A stretch of 64,000 nucleotides of DNA from contig CAWAQG010000004.1 in assembly GCA_963784135.1 (NCBI GenBank), positions 434,001-498,000 of the forward strand, written 5' to 3'. Numbering within the stretch: position 1 is the first letter of the stretch; every line of letters begins with the position of its first letter. This stretch comes from JADFXI01 sp963784135. Lineage in GTDB: Bacteria; Nitrospirota; Thermodesulfovibrionia; Thermodesulfovibrionales; Dissulfurispiraceae. Positions 8,555 to 16,220 of this stretch are shown piece after piece. The notes beneath the pieces were generated by a model that made no database searches, was not told the DNA's origin, and saw only the letters and a list, made by a program, of their open reading frames with translations. The position numbers were made by a program, and so were the translations under genes.

Positions 8555-9565
8555 ATGATGATCGAAGATCTGAAACAGAAATTTCTGAATGAACTTAAGT
8601 CTGTTGCCGGCACTGCCGATCTGTTTCAGCTCAGAATCAATTATCTGGGCAAGAAGGGACATGTCACCGCGGCGCTGAAAGCGCTTTCTTCAGCAGCTGC
8701 GGAAGACCGGCCGCTGCTCGGCAAGAAGATAAACGATGTTAAACAATTTATCGAAGCCGAACTCGATACCAAAGAAGCCGTCCTCAAAAACGAAGCGCTG
8801 AAAAAACAGTTGTCGGCCGGGTCCATTGATATAACGCTGCCCGGCAAATACACCGCTATCGGCAACGAACACCCTATCAATAAAGTCCTTTTTGAAATAA
8901 CGGATATTTTTGTCAGGATGGGATTCAGTGTTGAAGAAGGACCGGAAGTGGAACACGATTATTATAACTTCGAGGCGCTGAATTTCCCCAGGGAGCATCC
9001 TGCGCGGGATATGCAGGACACCTTTTTTGTGACTGACGATATTGTGCTCAGGACCCATACATCTCCGGTGCAGGTGAGGGGAATGGAAAAGACAACGCCC
9101 CCTTTACGGTTTATCGCCCCCGGAAAGGTGTACAGGTGCGATGCCGATATCACTCATACCCCCATGTTCCATCAGGTCGAGGGTCTTATGGTGGATAAGC
9201 ATATTACATTCAGCAATCTGAAAGGTATTCTCGAGGCATTTCTTCATCAGATGTTCGGTCCTGTTACGCCGGTGCGGTTCAGGCCGAGCTTTTTCCCTTT
9301 TACCGAGCCGTCGGCAGAGGTCGATATCGGCTGTATACTGTGCGGCGGTTCCGGATGCAGGGTTTGCAAAAATTCCGGCTGGCTCGAAATCCTGGGCGCA
9401 GGCATGGTAAACCCGGCAGTTTTTAAATACGTCGGATATGACCCGGAAGTTTATTCAGGGTTTGCCTTTGGAATGGGGATTGAAAGAATAGCAATGCTCA
9501 AGTATTCGATTGACGACATCAGGCTGTTTTATGAGAACGATGTCAGATTCCTGAGGCAGTTTTAG
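8555..9565 (+). CDS. pheS: Phenylalanyl-tRNA synthetase alpha subunit
   Basis: Catalytic subunit of the alpha2-beta2 enzyme. 336 aa: N-terminal coiled coil (about residues 1-90), then the class II core with HPARDMQDTFFV, motif 2 (KVYRCDADITHTPMFHQVEG), the EPSAEVDI(G) segment and motif 3 (GFAFGMGIERIAMLKYSIDDIR). A cysteine cluster, CILCGGSGCRVC, lies in the insertion seen in many PheS proteins. The start is ATG 8555 (a second ATG follows directly). The stop abuts the pheT start. Confidence 0.97.
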   Translation: MMIEDLKQKFLNELKSVAGTADLFQLRINYLGKKGHVTAALKALSSAAAEDRPLLGKKINDVKQFIEAELDTKEAVLKNEALKKQLSAGSIDITLPGKYTAIGNEHPINKVLFEITDIFVRMGFSVEEGPEVEHDYYNFEALNFPREHPARDMQDTFFVTDDIVLRTHTSPVQVRGMEKTTPPLRFIAPGKVYRCDADITHTPMFHQVEGLMVDKHITFSNLKGILEAFLHQMFGPVTPVRFRPSFFPFTEPSAEVDIGCILCGGSGCRVCKNSGWLEILGAGMVNPAVFKYVGYDPEVYSGFAFGMGIERIAMLKYSIDDIRLFYENDVRFLRQF

Positions 9566-11656
9566 ATGCGGGCCTCTCTCGAATGGCTGAAGGAATTTGT
9601 TCCGGTCAGCGGACCTGCCGGAGAAGTTGCACATCGGCTCACTATGCTCGGGCTTGAAGTCGAAGCAGTGGAGCAGCTTGAGGGCGACACTGTTTTTGAG
9701 ATCAACGTGACCCCCAACAGGCCTGACTGTCTCAGTATGATAGGTGTTGCCCGTGAACTGTCCGCCGCCTTCGGTACGGAACTCAGCTTCCCCGAGCATG
9801 AGGTCGCCGCAGAGACAGGAGAACTCGACTTTAATGTAGATATCCTCGATTCCGCCCTCTGCCGGCGTTACGCAGGGAGGATCGTCAAAGGGCTCAAAAT
9901 CGGCCCTTCACCTGAGTGGCTGAAGCGCAGGCTCGAAAAATGCGGGATCAGATCAATAAACAATGTGGTCGATGTGACCAACTATGTCCTTATTGAACTG
10001 GGTCATCCCCTCCATGCCTTTGACCTGGGCACTATCAAAGGACGCCGCATACAGGTCGGCACATCAAGGGATGTGAAGGGCAAGGTCGAAAAGCTGCGTT
10101 TCCGCACCCTTGACGGTAACGAGCAGGAACTGCCCGGGGATGCGCTGCTTATATGGGACGCCGAAAATCCTATAGCGATTGCCGGGATCATGGGCGGACT
10201 CGAAACTGAAGTCGGCGATTCAACTGTCGACATTCTTATTGAGAGCGCCTGGTTCGACCCCGTATCGGTAAGGAGGACCTCAAGGGCCACCGGCCTGAAG
10301 ACGGAGTCGTCATTCAGGTTCGAGCGGGGGACAGATATAAAGATGCTTAAGAAGGCCTTGGACAGGGCGGCCTTTCTTATGCACGAAATTGCAGGCGGTA
10401 CAGTTTACGGGAAAATAGATATCTACCCTGGAATATACACTCCGGTAGAAATCAGTATCAAAAGTGAAAAGATAAACGGGGTCCTTGGTCTGGAGCTGAC
10501 CGAAGCTGAAATCACCGGCTATCTCGAACGACTCGGTTTTGTTGTTAAAAAGGGAAACGGATATTTTAATATTACGCCGCCGGCTTACAGGGTGGACGTA
10601 CAGCAGGGCTTCGATGTTATCGAAGAGGTCGCACGGGCATATGGATATGAGAGAATCCCGGCGGTCCTGCCGACCGCGGTCATCGGCATTGAGGCGCAGG
10701 ACAACGCGCAGAAATTATTTTCAGGGTCACTTCTGAAAGAGCTGAAAGAATCTTTTTTAAAGTCGGGCTTTACCGAAGTAATCAATTACAGTTTTATGGG
10801 AGAGCGGGACCTCGACTTCCTCGGGTTCGATACTGACGATGAACGCAGGAGAATGGTGCGGATAAAGAACCCTCTGCGCGCTGAAGACGCCTGCATGCGC
10901 ACAACACTTGTTCCTGCCTTGATTGGAAATATCGTGTATAACGTATCACACGATAATAGATCATTCAGGCTTTGTGAAACATCCCGGGTCTTTCTAAGTA
11001 AGGAGGGGAGCGCGCTGCCTGAAGAGAGAAACCACTTCGCCGCAGCGTTATATAAAGAAAAAATACGATCGTTATACAAGGATGACACCCACGACTTTTT
11101 TGTGGTCAAGGGCGTAATTGAGGCCCTGTTTGATATTCTCAAGATAAGCCGTTGTTCCTTTGCCCGGTCATCCGAGCCCTTCCTGCACCCGGGGCAATCC
11201 GCGGATATATTGATAGGCGGTGAGAAGATCGGGTACGTTGGCGCCTTGTCTCCGGTCATTATTGATCGTCTTGACATAAAGGCGCATAGTCCTTCAATAG
11301 TTCTTGCGGAGCTTGATTGTGACCTCATCAGACCCGGTTCCATGCAGGCAATCAAATATCATCCATTGCCCAGGTATCCACACAGCGAAAGGGACACTGC
11401 GCTTGTGATAGATGAATCCCTTGAATCAGCCGAGATTGTTACCTTGCTGAAGTCCTATAGTTCCGAACTGATAGAGGACGTTACACTCTTCGACGTCTAT
11501 CAGGGAAAGAACATCCCTGAAGGGAAAAAGAGCATCGCCTTTTCAGTCCGGTACAGGGCGTCAGACCGGACACTGAAAGATGAGGAAGTCGATGCCCTGC
11601 ATGCCCGGATCGTTGGGTTCGTTACTGAAAGCACCAAAGGGCAACTCAGAACTTAG
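9566..11656 (+). CDS. pheT: Phenylalanyl-tRNA synthetase beta subunit, short form without tRNA-binding (EMAP) domain
   Basis: Editing subunit of PheRS. 696 aa, about 100 shorter than the usual form. The first 38 residues match the normal N-terminus (EWLKEFVPVSG...LGLEVEAVEQ), but the protein then passes straight into the B1 domain (EINVTPNRPDCLSMIGVAREL), so the EMAP-II/OB tRNA-binding domain normally inserted here is absent. The B3/B4 editing domain (NVVDVTNYVLIELGHPLHAFD), B5, the inactive synthetase core and the C-terminal anticodon-binding FDX-ACB domain (KYHPLPRYPHSERDTALVID) are present. ATG follows the pheS stop with no gap. Confidence 0.96.
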   Translation: MRASLEWLKEFVPVSGPAGEVAHRLTMLGLEVEAVEQLEGDTVFEINVTPNRPDCLSMIGVARELSAAFGTELSFPEHEVAAETGELDFNVDILDSALCRRYAGRIVKGLKIGPSPEWLKRRLEKCGIRSINNVVDVTNYVLIELGHPLHAFDLGTIKGRRIQVGTSRDVKGKVEKLRFRTLDGNEQELPGDALLIWDAENPIAIAGIMGGLETEVGDSTVDILIESAWFDPVSVRRTSRATGLKTESSFRFERGTDIKMLKKALDRAAFLMHEIAGGTVYGKIDIYPGIYTPVEISIKSEKINGVLGLELTEAEITGYLERLGFVVKKGNGYFNITPPAYRVDVQQGFDVIEEVARAYGYERIPAVLPTAVIGIEAQDNAQKLFSGSLLKELKESFLKSGFTEVINYSFMGERDLDFLGFDTDDERRRMVRIKNPLRAEDACMRTTLVPALIGNIVYNVSHDNRSFRLCETSRVFLSKEGSALPEERNHFAAALYKEKIRSLYKDDTHDFFVVKGVIEALFDILKISRCSFARSSEPFLHPGQSADILIGGEKIGYVGALSPVIIDRLDIKAHSPSIVLAELDCDLIRPGSMQAIKYHPLPRYPHSERDTALVIDESLESAEIVTLLKSYSSELIEDVTLFDVYQGKNIPEGKKSIAFSVRYRASDRTLKDEEVDALHARIVGFVTESTKGQLRT

Positions 11657-11742
11657 GGCCCGCATCGTTAAGCGTCCTATGGTATGAATTGACCCAGGAG
11701 ATACTCACTCCTGTTTGACAGAAAATGGCCCATGCGGTAAAT

Positions 11743-11771
11743 TTGACGGAAACAGTCCCGACACTTATAAT
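11743..11771 (+). promoter_or_regulatory. Strong sigma-70 promoter for the toxin-antitoxin-like pair
   Basis: TTGACG (11743-11748), a 17-base spacer and a consensus TATAAT (11766-11771). Transcription would begin near 11778, just before the GGAG at 11791. Confidence 0.65.
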
Positions 11772-11803
11772 AAGCCCAAGCCATCACAAAGGAGATGTTA
11801 ATA

Positions 11804-12019
11804 GTGAAAAGAGCTACAACAGAAAGCTCCGTCGCCATGCTCCATAAGATAGAGGCCATAGAGAAGGATATTATTAATCTGAAATTATCCGTTCTCAAGA
11901 AGCTTTCTCCCTCCGGCAAAAAACCGGCCACATTTAGAGGTATTCTCAAAGGCGTGGTAATTACCGATGAGGACATTGCCTCCGCAAAAAAGTCCCTCTA
12001 TAGCAAAACCGGAATATAA
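11804..12019 (+). CDS. Small antitoxin-like protein
   Basis: About 71 aa, no domain recognised with confidence. An N-terminal helix predicted from MLHKIEAIEKDIINLKLSVLKKL is followed by GILKGVVITDEDIASAKKSLY; the ITDEDIASAKKSLY ending is common in antitoxins paired with PIN toxins. GTG 11804 is preferred over ATG 11795, because GGAG (11791-11794) abuts the ATG but is well spaced for the GTG. It ends 7 bases before the PIN-domain gene, as expected for an antitoxin-first pair. Confidence 0.65.
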   Translation: MKRATTESSVAMLHKIEAIEKDIINLKLSVLKKLSPSGKKPATFRGILKGVVITDEDIASAKKSLYSKTGI

Positions 12020-12026
12020 AGTTTCC

Positions 12027-12416
12027 ATGAACTTTGTTACCGATACACACGCCCTTCTCTGGTGGTTTACCGATAGCCCGAAAATGAGCGCGAAAGCTGC
12101 AGAAATATTCGAACGGTGTGAAAAAGGGGAGAGCGTTCTATTTGTGCCTTCGATTGTCATCGCTGAGGCGCTCAGCATCTTTGACAAAAAGCGCGTGACC
12201 TTCGACTTCAAAAAGCTTTTCAAAAAGATACACGACAGCGACAAGTTCGTTATCATTGCCCTCGATTCGGCCATCCTTCAAAAGATGATTGACCTGAAAG
12301 ACATCCCTGAACTTCACGACAAAATAATTGTCTCAACCGCAAAATATCTCAACCTCCCGATAATCACAAAAGATGAAGTCCTTCATGGCCTCGCTAATAT
12401 AAAAACCGTTTGGTAA
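12027..12416 (+). CDS. PIN-domain ribonuclease toxin (VapC-like)
   Basis: About 129 aa. PIN domain: first acidic residue in NFVTDTHALLWW, Glu in PSIVIAEALSI, and the C-terminal acidic residues in DIPELHDKIIVSTAKYLNLPIITKD. PIN toxins cut RNA and are inhibited by the partner encoded upstream. The longer frame from 11967 overlaps the antitoxin gene; ATG 12027 gives the standard PIN start. The TDTHALLWW opening is characteristic of one VapC subgroup. Confidence 0.85.
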   Translation: MNFVTDTHALLWWFTDSPKMSAKAAEIFERCEKGESVLFVPSIVIAEALSIFDKKRVTFDFKKLFKKIHDSDKFVIIALDSAILQKMIDLKDIPELHDKIIVSTAKYLNLPIITKDEVLHGLANIKTVW

Positions 12417-12785
12417 CATCCCGGCATAACGAACTCTGACGTAGCTTGCTTAAGAAATTGATCCGCCAAGGCGGGATTGCTCGACTGGCCGGTTTTCGTT
12501 ATTCGGCCCCTTTAGTGAGCTGCAACAGTTAGGACTTTGATAAGAGTTAGAGACAGTTCGGCAAACTGTGTCAATCCTTTCTGACCTTGTAATAATATCA
12601 GACCCTGAGATCCAATTTCAGCCTGTCCCCGAAAAACACTGAAAGCTGCGAAACGGTTTGGCTCCAGTTATTCAGCAATGCCCATAATGGAGATGATCCG
12701 CGTGGAGCTTGTTACACCGACCAAGCCGCAGAAATAGTATCTTGAAAAAAAGAAGAAATACTGGTAGAAACGCGCTGTTCCGAAC
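12417..12785. other. Non-coding stretch downstream of the PIN toxin
   Basis: No gene supported on either strand. Several short overlapping frames have no ribosome binding site or domain. The stretch ends at an inverted REP-like repeat at 12786. Confidence 0.5.
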
Positions 12786-12820
12786 TCCCCTCTTGGGAGG
12801 GGTGCAGGGGTGGGTTCGGG
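12786..12820 (+). repeat. REP-like repeat, left copy flanking the DUF559 gene
   Basis: Contains the palindrome CCCCTCTTGGGAGGGG followed by TGCAGGGGTGGGTTC. It is the reverse complement of 13291-13325 over 35 bases with one mismatch. Confidence 0.85.
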
Positions 12821-12831
12821 TCTCACTGTGC

Positions 12832-13221
12832 TTACATAGTATTGGTCTTCTCTCCCTTTTCCCTGATCCAAAGTTCAATTGCGACTACAACTCCTTCTAA
12901 ATTCTTTTTCACTTCCTCATCAGTAAACCTCAGAAACCGTACTCCTGACCCTTCCAGAATTTTCTGACGCTCCTCATCCTGATCAGTTTTAAGGTTATGT
13001 GAATCCCCATCTATCTCAATGGCAAGCATCAATTCGTTACAAAAGAAATCGACAATGAAATTGCCTATGATTTTTTGCCGGTCAAAGTCATAGCCACCCA
13101 TCTGCTTGCCTTTGAGATACCGCCACAGCAATGCTTCGGAAAGGGTGCCGTTATTTCTCAGTTGGCGTGCAATTGCTTTAAGGTTTGGATTGTAAGGAAG
13201 AATAGTTTTCTTCTTCATCAT
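12832..13221 (-). CDS. DUF559 (endonuclease-like fold) protein
   Basis: About 130 aa with the typical DUF559 layout: NPNLKAIARQLRNNGTLSEA, LLWRYLKGKQMGGYDFDRQK, then IGNFIVDFFCNELMLAIEID and GSGVRFLRFTDEEVKKNLEGV. The D-x(n)-EID/D pattern resembles the Vsr/PD-(D/E)XK nuclease core; activity is unproven for the family. Start set at the ATG-ATG pair (13221/13218) because GAGG lies just upstream; a longer frame starts at 13251. It is bounded by inverted REP-like repeats. Confidence 0.85.
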   Translation of the reverse strand: MMKKKTILPYNPNLKAIARQLRNNGTLSEALLWRYLKGKQMGGYDFDRQKIIGNFIVDFFCNELMLAIEIDGDSHNLKTDQDEERQKILEGSGVRFLRFTDEEVKKNLEGVVVAIELWIREKGEKTNTM

Positions 13222-13290
13222 GTGCCTCACTCTGTATGGAGGAAAATTCACTTGTGCGACTTAAAAATGCCACCCCTTACCCCTGCACAG

Positions 13291-13325
13291 CCTGAACCCA
13301 CCCCTGCACCCCTCCCAAGAGGGGA
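13291..13325 (-). repeat. REP-like repeat, right copy flanking the DUF559 gene
   Basis: Inverted copy of 12786-12820 (34 of 35 bases identical). Confidence 0.85.
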
Positions 13326-13465
13326 CTTAGGATGGAACGGGTAGCTGTCTATATACTATATTACTTGCGTATTACCGTTTGTACTTGTCGGATTATAATA
13401 AATTCTGAAAAAGAGTATTTCAGCCACCTATACGTAACATGATCTGCTTTTTCTTATGGTTTCAA

Positions 13466-14401
13466 TTAGTTACTATGGCTATCCGTTATCCCTATTTTAC
13501 CTTTTTCAAAGACATTTTCGCTTATTGGCAGAGTTCTCTGCAAGACCAAGTTAATTGCCTTGTAGTAATCCCGCTGCACTTTAAGATTGGAAACCCTGCA
13601 GTAGCACTGGGTTGTGGTAATCTTGCTGTGGCCCAGCAGATCCTGAATCGTCACGAGAGCAGCATCTGCATTTAATAACTGCGTTGCCATCGTGTGCCTC
13701 AAGTGATGACAGGATACCTGTATCCCGGTCTTCCGGGAATAGTATTCTATTCTCTTTTGAATACCGCGCACCGATATCGGCTTCCCTCTCAGTGGCCCCT
13801 TCCGTACTAAGAACACTCTTTTCTCTTTAGAGAATTTTCGTTTCTGCATATACGTTTGTAAGGCAATCAGAGCATCCTCGCTCAGATAGACAACCCTGTC
13901 CTTGCTGCCCTTTCCATTGAAGACATAAAGCTGCCTGCGGCGATACTCTATCGCATCTACTGTCAGTCGTGAAAGCTCCTCAACACGCAAACCGCATCTG
14001 AGCATCAGCGTGAACATAGCCCGATCTCTGGTGTCGTTAATTCCTTTGAAGAGTGTTACTACCTGTTCGTCCCTCAGATGTTTGGGCAGTGGCCTGGGGA
14101 GACGCAATCTGTAATTCTTTCTTACCGGATTGATAAGAGACATTCGCTCATCTTCGATCAGATAGTCGTAAAAAGCATGAATGCAGCTGAAATGACAGTT
14201 GATGGTCTTTGGTTTTTTTCTATGTCTCAATAGATGGTCCATATAGGCGTCTGTTTCCTTGATGGTCGCCTCTTCTATAGGAACTTGCAGCCATTCACTG
14301 AAGTGAGCGAGCATATTCATATAGTTTTTTACTGTGTGAGCTGAACAGTTCCTTCTCTTCAAGAATCTCCGATACTTGCTGATCAGATCAGTAAGTCCCA
14401 T
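13466..14401 (-). CDS. Tyrosine recombinase (second gene of pair)
   Basis: 311 aa. N-terminal SAM-like core-binding domain (about residues 1-100) and C-terminal catalytic domain with the family residues: Arg in LMLRCGLRVEELSRL, HxxR in CHHLRHTMATQLL, His in LLGHSKITTTQ and Tyr nucleophile in the QCYCRVSN segment. Its start overlaps the end of the upstream recombinase gene by 14 bases and uses a GGAGG inside that gene, so the two are translated together. Overlapping recombinase genes of this kind are typical of transposon-like elements, unlike single chromosomal XerC/XerD. Confidence 0.92.
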   Translation of the reverse strand: MGLTDLISKYRRFLKRRNCSAHTVKNYMNMLAHFSEWLQVPIEEATIKETDAYMDHLLRHRKKPKTINCHFSCIHAFYDYLIEDERMSLINPVRKNYRLRLPRPLPKHLRDEQVVTLFKGINDTRDRAMFTLMLRCGLRVEELSRLTVDAIEYRRRQLYVFNGKGSKDRVVYLSEDALIALQTYMQKRKFSKEKRVFLVRKGPLRGKPISVRGIQKRIEYYSRKTGIQVSCHHLRHTMATQLLNADAALVTIQDLLGHSKITTTQCYCRVSNLKVQRDYYKAINLVLQRTLPISENVFEKGKIGITDSHSN

Positions 14402-15413
14402 CTATGCCTCCTTGCTCGATGATTTCCATAGCTAGGAAGTATTCCTCTTCACGACTCTTATCAGTGAGACGGGCATACCGACGGGTCATCTCTATGTCGT
14501 GATGACCCATCAGCACTTGCAGACATTCTATGCGCATGCCGGCATTGAGCAGTTCACTTGCAAAGGTATGCCGAAGACTGTGGATTGTGTAGCCTTTGTG
14601 TTGGAGCCCTGTTTCCCCCAAATATCGTGTAAAGATATTCCGGGCCGTAGTGTAGCATATGCTTCCCCTCAAGCCGTGAAAGAGATATTCTTTTGTCTTA
14701 TCTCTCTTGCCCATCCACAGCTTTAAGGCCATCAGAACATCGTCGCTCAGATAGACAACTCGCCCAAGACAGTTCTTTTCGCCCTCATAGATGTTTATCT
14801 TCCTATCGCGGACATCAATATCTATCATCTTCACACCGAGAACTTCACCAATCCGCATGCCTGTTCGTAAGAGCACGAGGATTAGCGCACGGTCACGAGT
14901 CTCTTTAATGGCGCCAAGAAGTGTTCTAATATCGTCCGGGGCAATTGCCCTCGGCAGGAATTCGGGAACACTCAGTTTGATTTTGCGCTTGAGTATACGT
15001 GTGTCAATGAGATCCTGGTCGATCAGAAACCGCAGAAAAGCCCACAGACTATGAAGCCTTGTCCTGACTGTTGTGACTTTGAGCCCTCGATCCTGCTCGT
15101 GTTCAACAAAGGCCTCAATATCTCCGCTGACAACATCTTGGATTTGGCTCTTGCCTAAGCTGGCATACAAAGCAAGAAACGAACTAACGGCGTGATAGCT
15201 ACCTTGAAGGGTGCTTGGTTTGAGGTTCATTCTTCCCTTGTGGCGTATGTAGCTCTCGAAATGCTCCTTGCCGGGAAGCTCCAATTTGGATATTTTTTTA
15301 AGAACGCGATCGATAGGAGTGTCTGGTTCTTTAGGAGAGACTGCTGCACTGTGAAAATTTAGTGCTGCTATTTCACTGATGATTGCTCTGAGAACTGTAC
15401 CTGCCTGGGTCAT
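14388..15413 (-). CDS. Tyrosine recombinase (first gene of pair)
   Basis: 341 aa. Core-binding domain at about residues 45-135, catalytic domain with Arg in LLRTGMRIGEVLGV, HxxR in IHSLRHTFASELL, His in LMGHHDIEMTRRY and the Tyr nucleophile in RRYARLTD. AAGGAGGAG lies just upstream of the ATG. It is only distantly similar to its downstream partner, so the two proteins probably have separate roles at the two ends of one element. Confidence 0.92.
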   Translation of the reverse strand: MTQAGTVLRAIISEIAALNFHSAAVSPKEPDTPIDRVLKKISKLELPGKEHFESYIRHKGRMNLKPSTLQGSYHAVSSFLALYASLGKSQIQDVVSGDIEAFVEHEQDRGLKVTTVRTRLHSLWAFLRFLIDQDLIDTRILKRKIKLSVPEFLPRAIAPDDIRTLLGAIKETRDRALILVLLRTGMRIGEVLGVKMIDIDVRDRKINIYEGEKNCLGRVVYLSDDVLMALKLWMGKRDKTKEYLFHGLRGSICYTTARNIFTRYLGETGLQHKGYTIHSLRHTFASELLNAGMRIECLQVLMGHHDIEMTRRYARLTDKSREEEYFLAMEIIEQGGIDGTY

Positions 15414-15620
15414 TGCTCCTCCTTTTTCTCATTGAAAAAGCAGGATTAATGATGACCCTTAGCGCCTCTAAGAATCAATCCATTTTGTTACGTATAGCAG
15501 GAAGGAACAGAAAATATTTTCAAAGGAAAAAAACACGCGGTGTATAAGCGGAAACTAATACTCGATCTAACATTGACTGATCGGCCGGATATTGTCTTTT
15601 ACAACCCGTGACGCTTGAAG

Positions 15621-15824
15621 CTATAGCGATACTTTATAGCCGGCCTTCTCGATGGCTGAATGGATTTCTTCCAGCTTAACTTTTGATTCGTCATACTTGA
15701 TGCTTGCACTGCCGACCGTAACATTTGCTTCAGTAATGCCTGCAATACCGTCCAGTGCCTTTTTTACTCTCATCACGCAGTGCTGACAGCTCATGCCCGT
15801 TATCTTTATTACCGTCTCTGCCAT
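15621..15824 (-). CDS. Heavy-metal-associated (HMA) domain protein, CopZ-like
   Basis: 67-aa metallochaperone-like protein consisting of one HMA domain. The metal-binding MSCQHC motif lies in ITGMSCQHCVMRVKKALDGI, with the beta-alpha-beta-beta-alpha-beta pattern following. It probably binds Cu(I) or a similar soft metal in the cytoplasm. AGGAGG sits 7 bases before ATG 15824. A TATAAT on the minus strand (15881-15876) could be the -10 box. No copper ATPase gene is adjacent. Confidence 0.9.
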   Translation of the reverse strand: MAETVIKITGMSCQHCVMRVKKALDGIAGITEANVTVGSASIKYDESKVKLEEIHSAIEKAGYKVSL

Positions 15825-15917
15825 TTGGATGCCTCCTGAGTTTAATGCGTTAATATCTCCCGTCCTCGTAGTAAAATTATAATGCAATTGGCCTTACTCT
15901 TTCCACTACTCTGCAAT

Positions 15918-16062
15918 TATACATAGCGTCTTATATTATGCCGCATAACCGACAGGTTCCGTCATGCCCGAAGTTCTTAATCGGGCATCCACTCTTTTAA
16001 AATGGATTCCCGCCTGCGCGGGAATGACGAATAATGCGATAATTATTATGACGCTATGTATA
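15918..16062. repeat. 145-bp MITE with 13-bp terminal inverted repeats
   Basis: TATACATAGCGTC (15918-15930) is repeated inverted at 16050-16062. Inside are two facing hairpins of the GTCATnCCCG...CGGGnATCCA type (about 15960-15990 and 16002-16028). The architecture matches the element at 63176-63322. It fills much of the 396-base gap before the Hyf-like operon. Confidence 0.7.
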
Positions 16063-16220
16063 GTTTCCTTGACAAAATTGCTGACAATAAAAAATAATAG
16101 TAGTCGATTTTAATTTTTACAGTACAATTGAAAAATAATAGTGGATCTCAGCGTTTCGGAGAAATCTGATTACCGCTTGAGCCGGAATAAAACGAGTTGA
16201 AAATTTATTAGTGTGACGTC

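Larger units (their letters stand above)
13428..15497 (-). mobile_element. Putative recombinase-pair element bounded by a 12-bp inverted repeat
   Basis: CTATACGTAACA at 13428-13439 recurs inverted (TGTTACGTATAG) at 15486-15497, enclosing just two overlapping tyrosine recombinase genes. A second inverted pair, CTGCTTTTTC (13444-13453) and GAAAAAGCAG (15434-15443), lies inside it. The layout recalls RIT elements (recombinase in trio), but only two recombinases are present. Boundaries are inferred from the repeats; no target duplication was seen. Confidence 0.55.

Noticed and set aside
12668..12900. Several overlapping 60-70 codon ORFs near the DUF559 gene
   Set aside because: They run across the REP-like repeat and the end of the DUF559 gene and lack ribosome binding sites.
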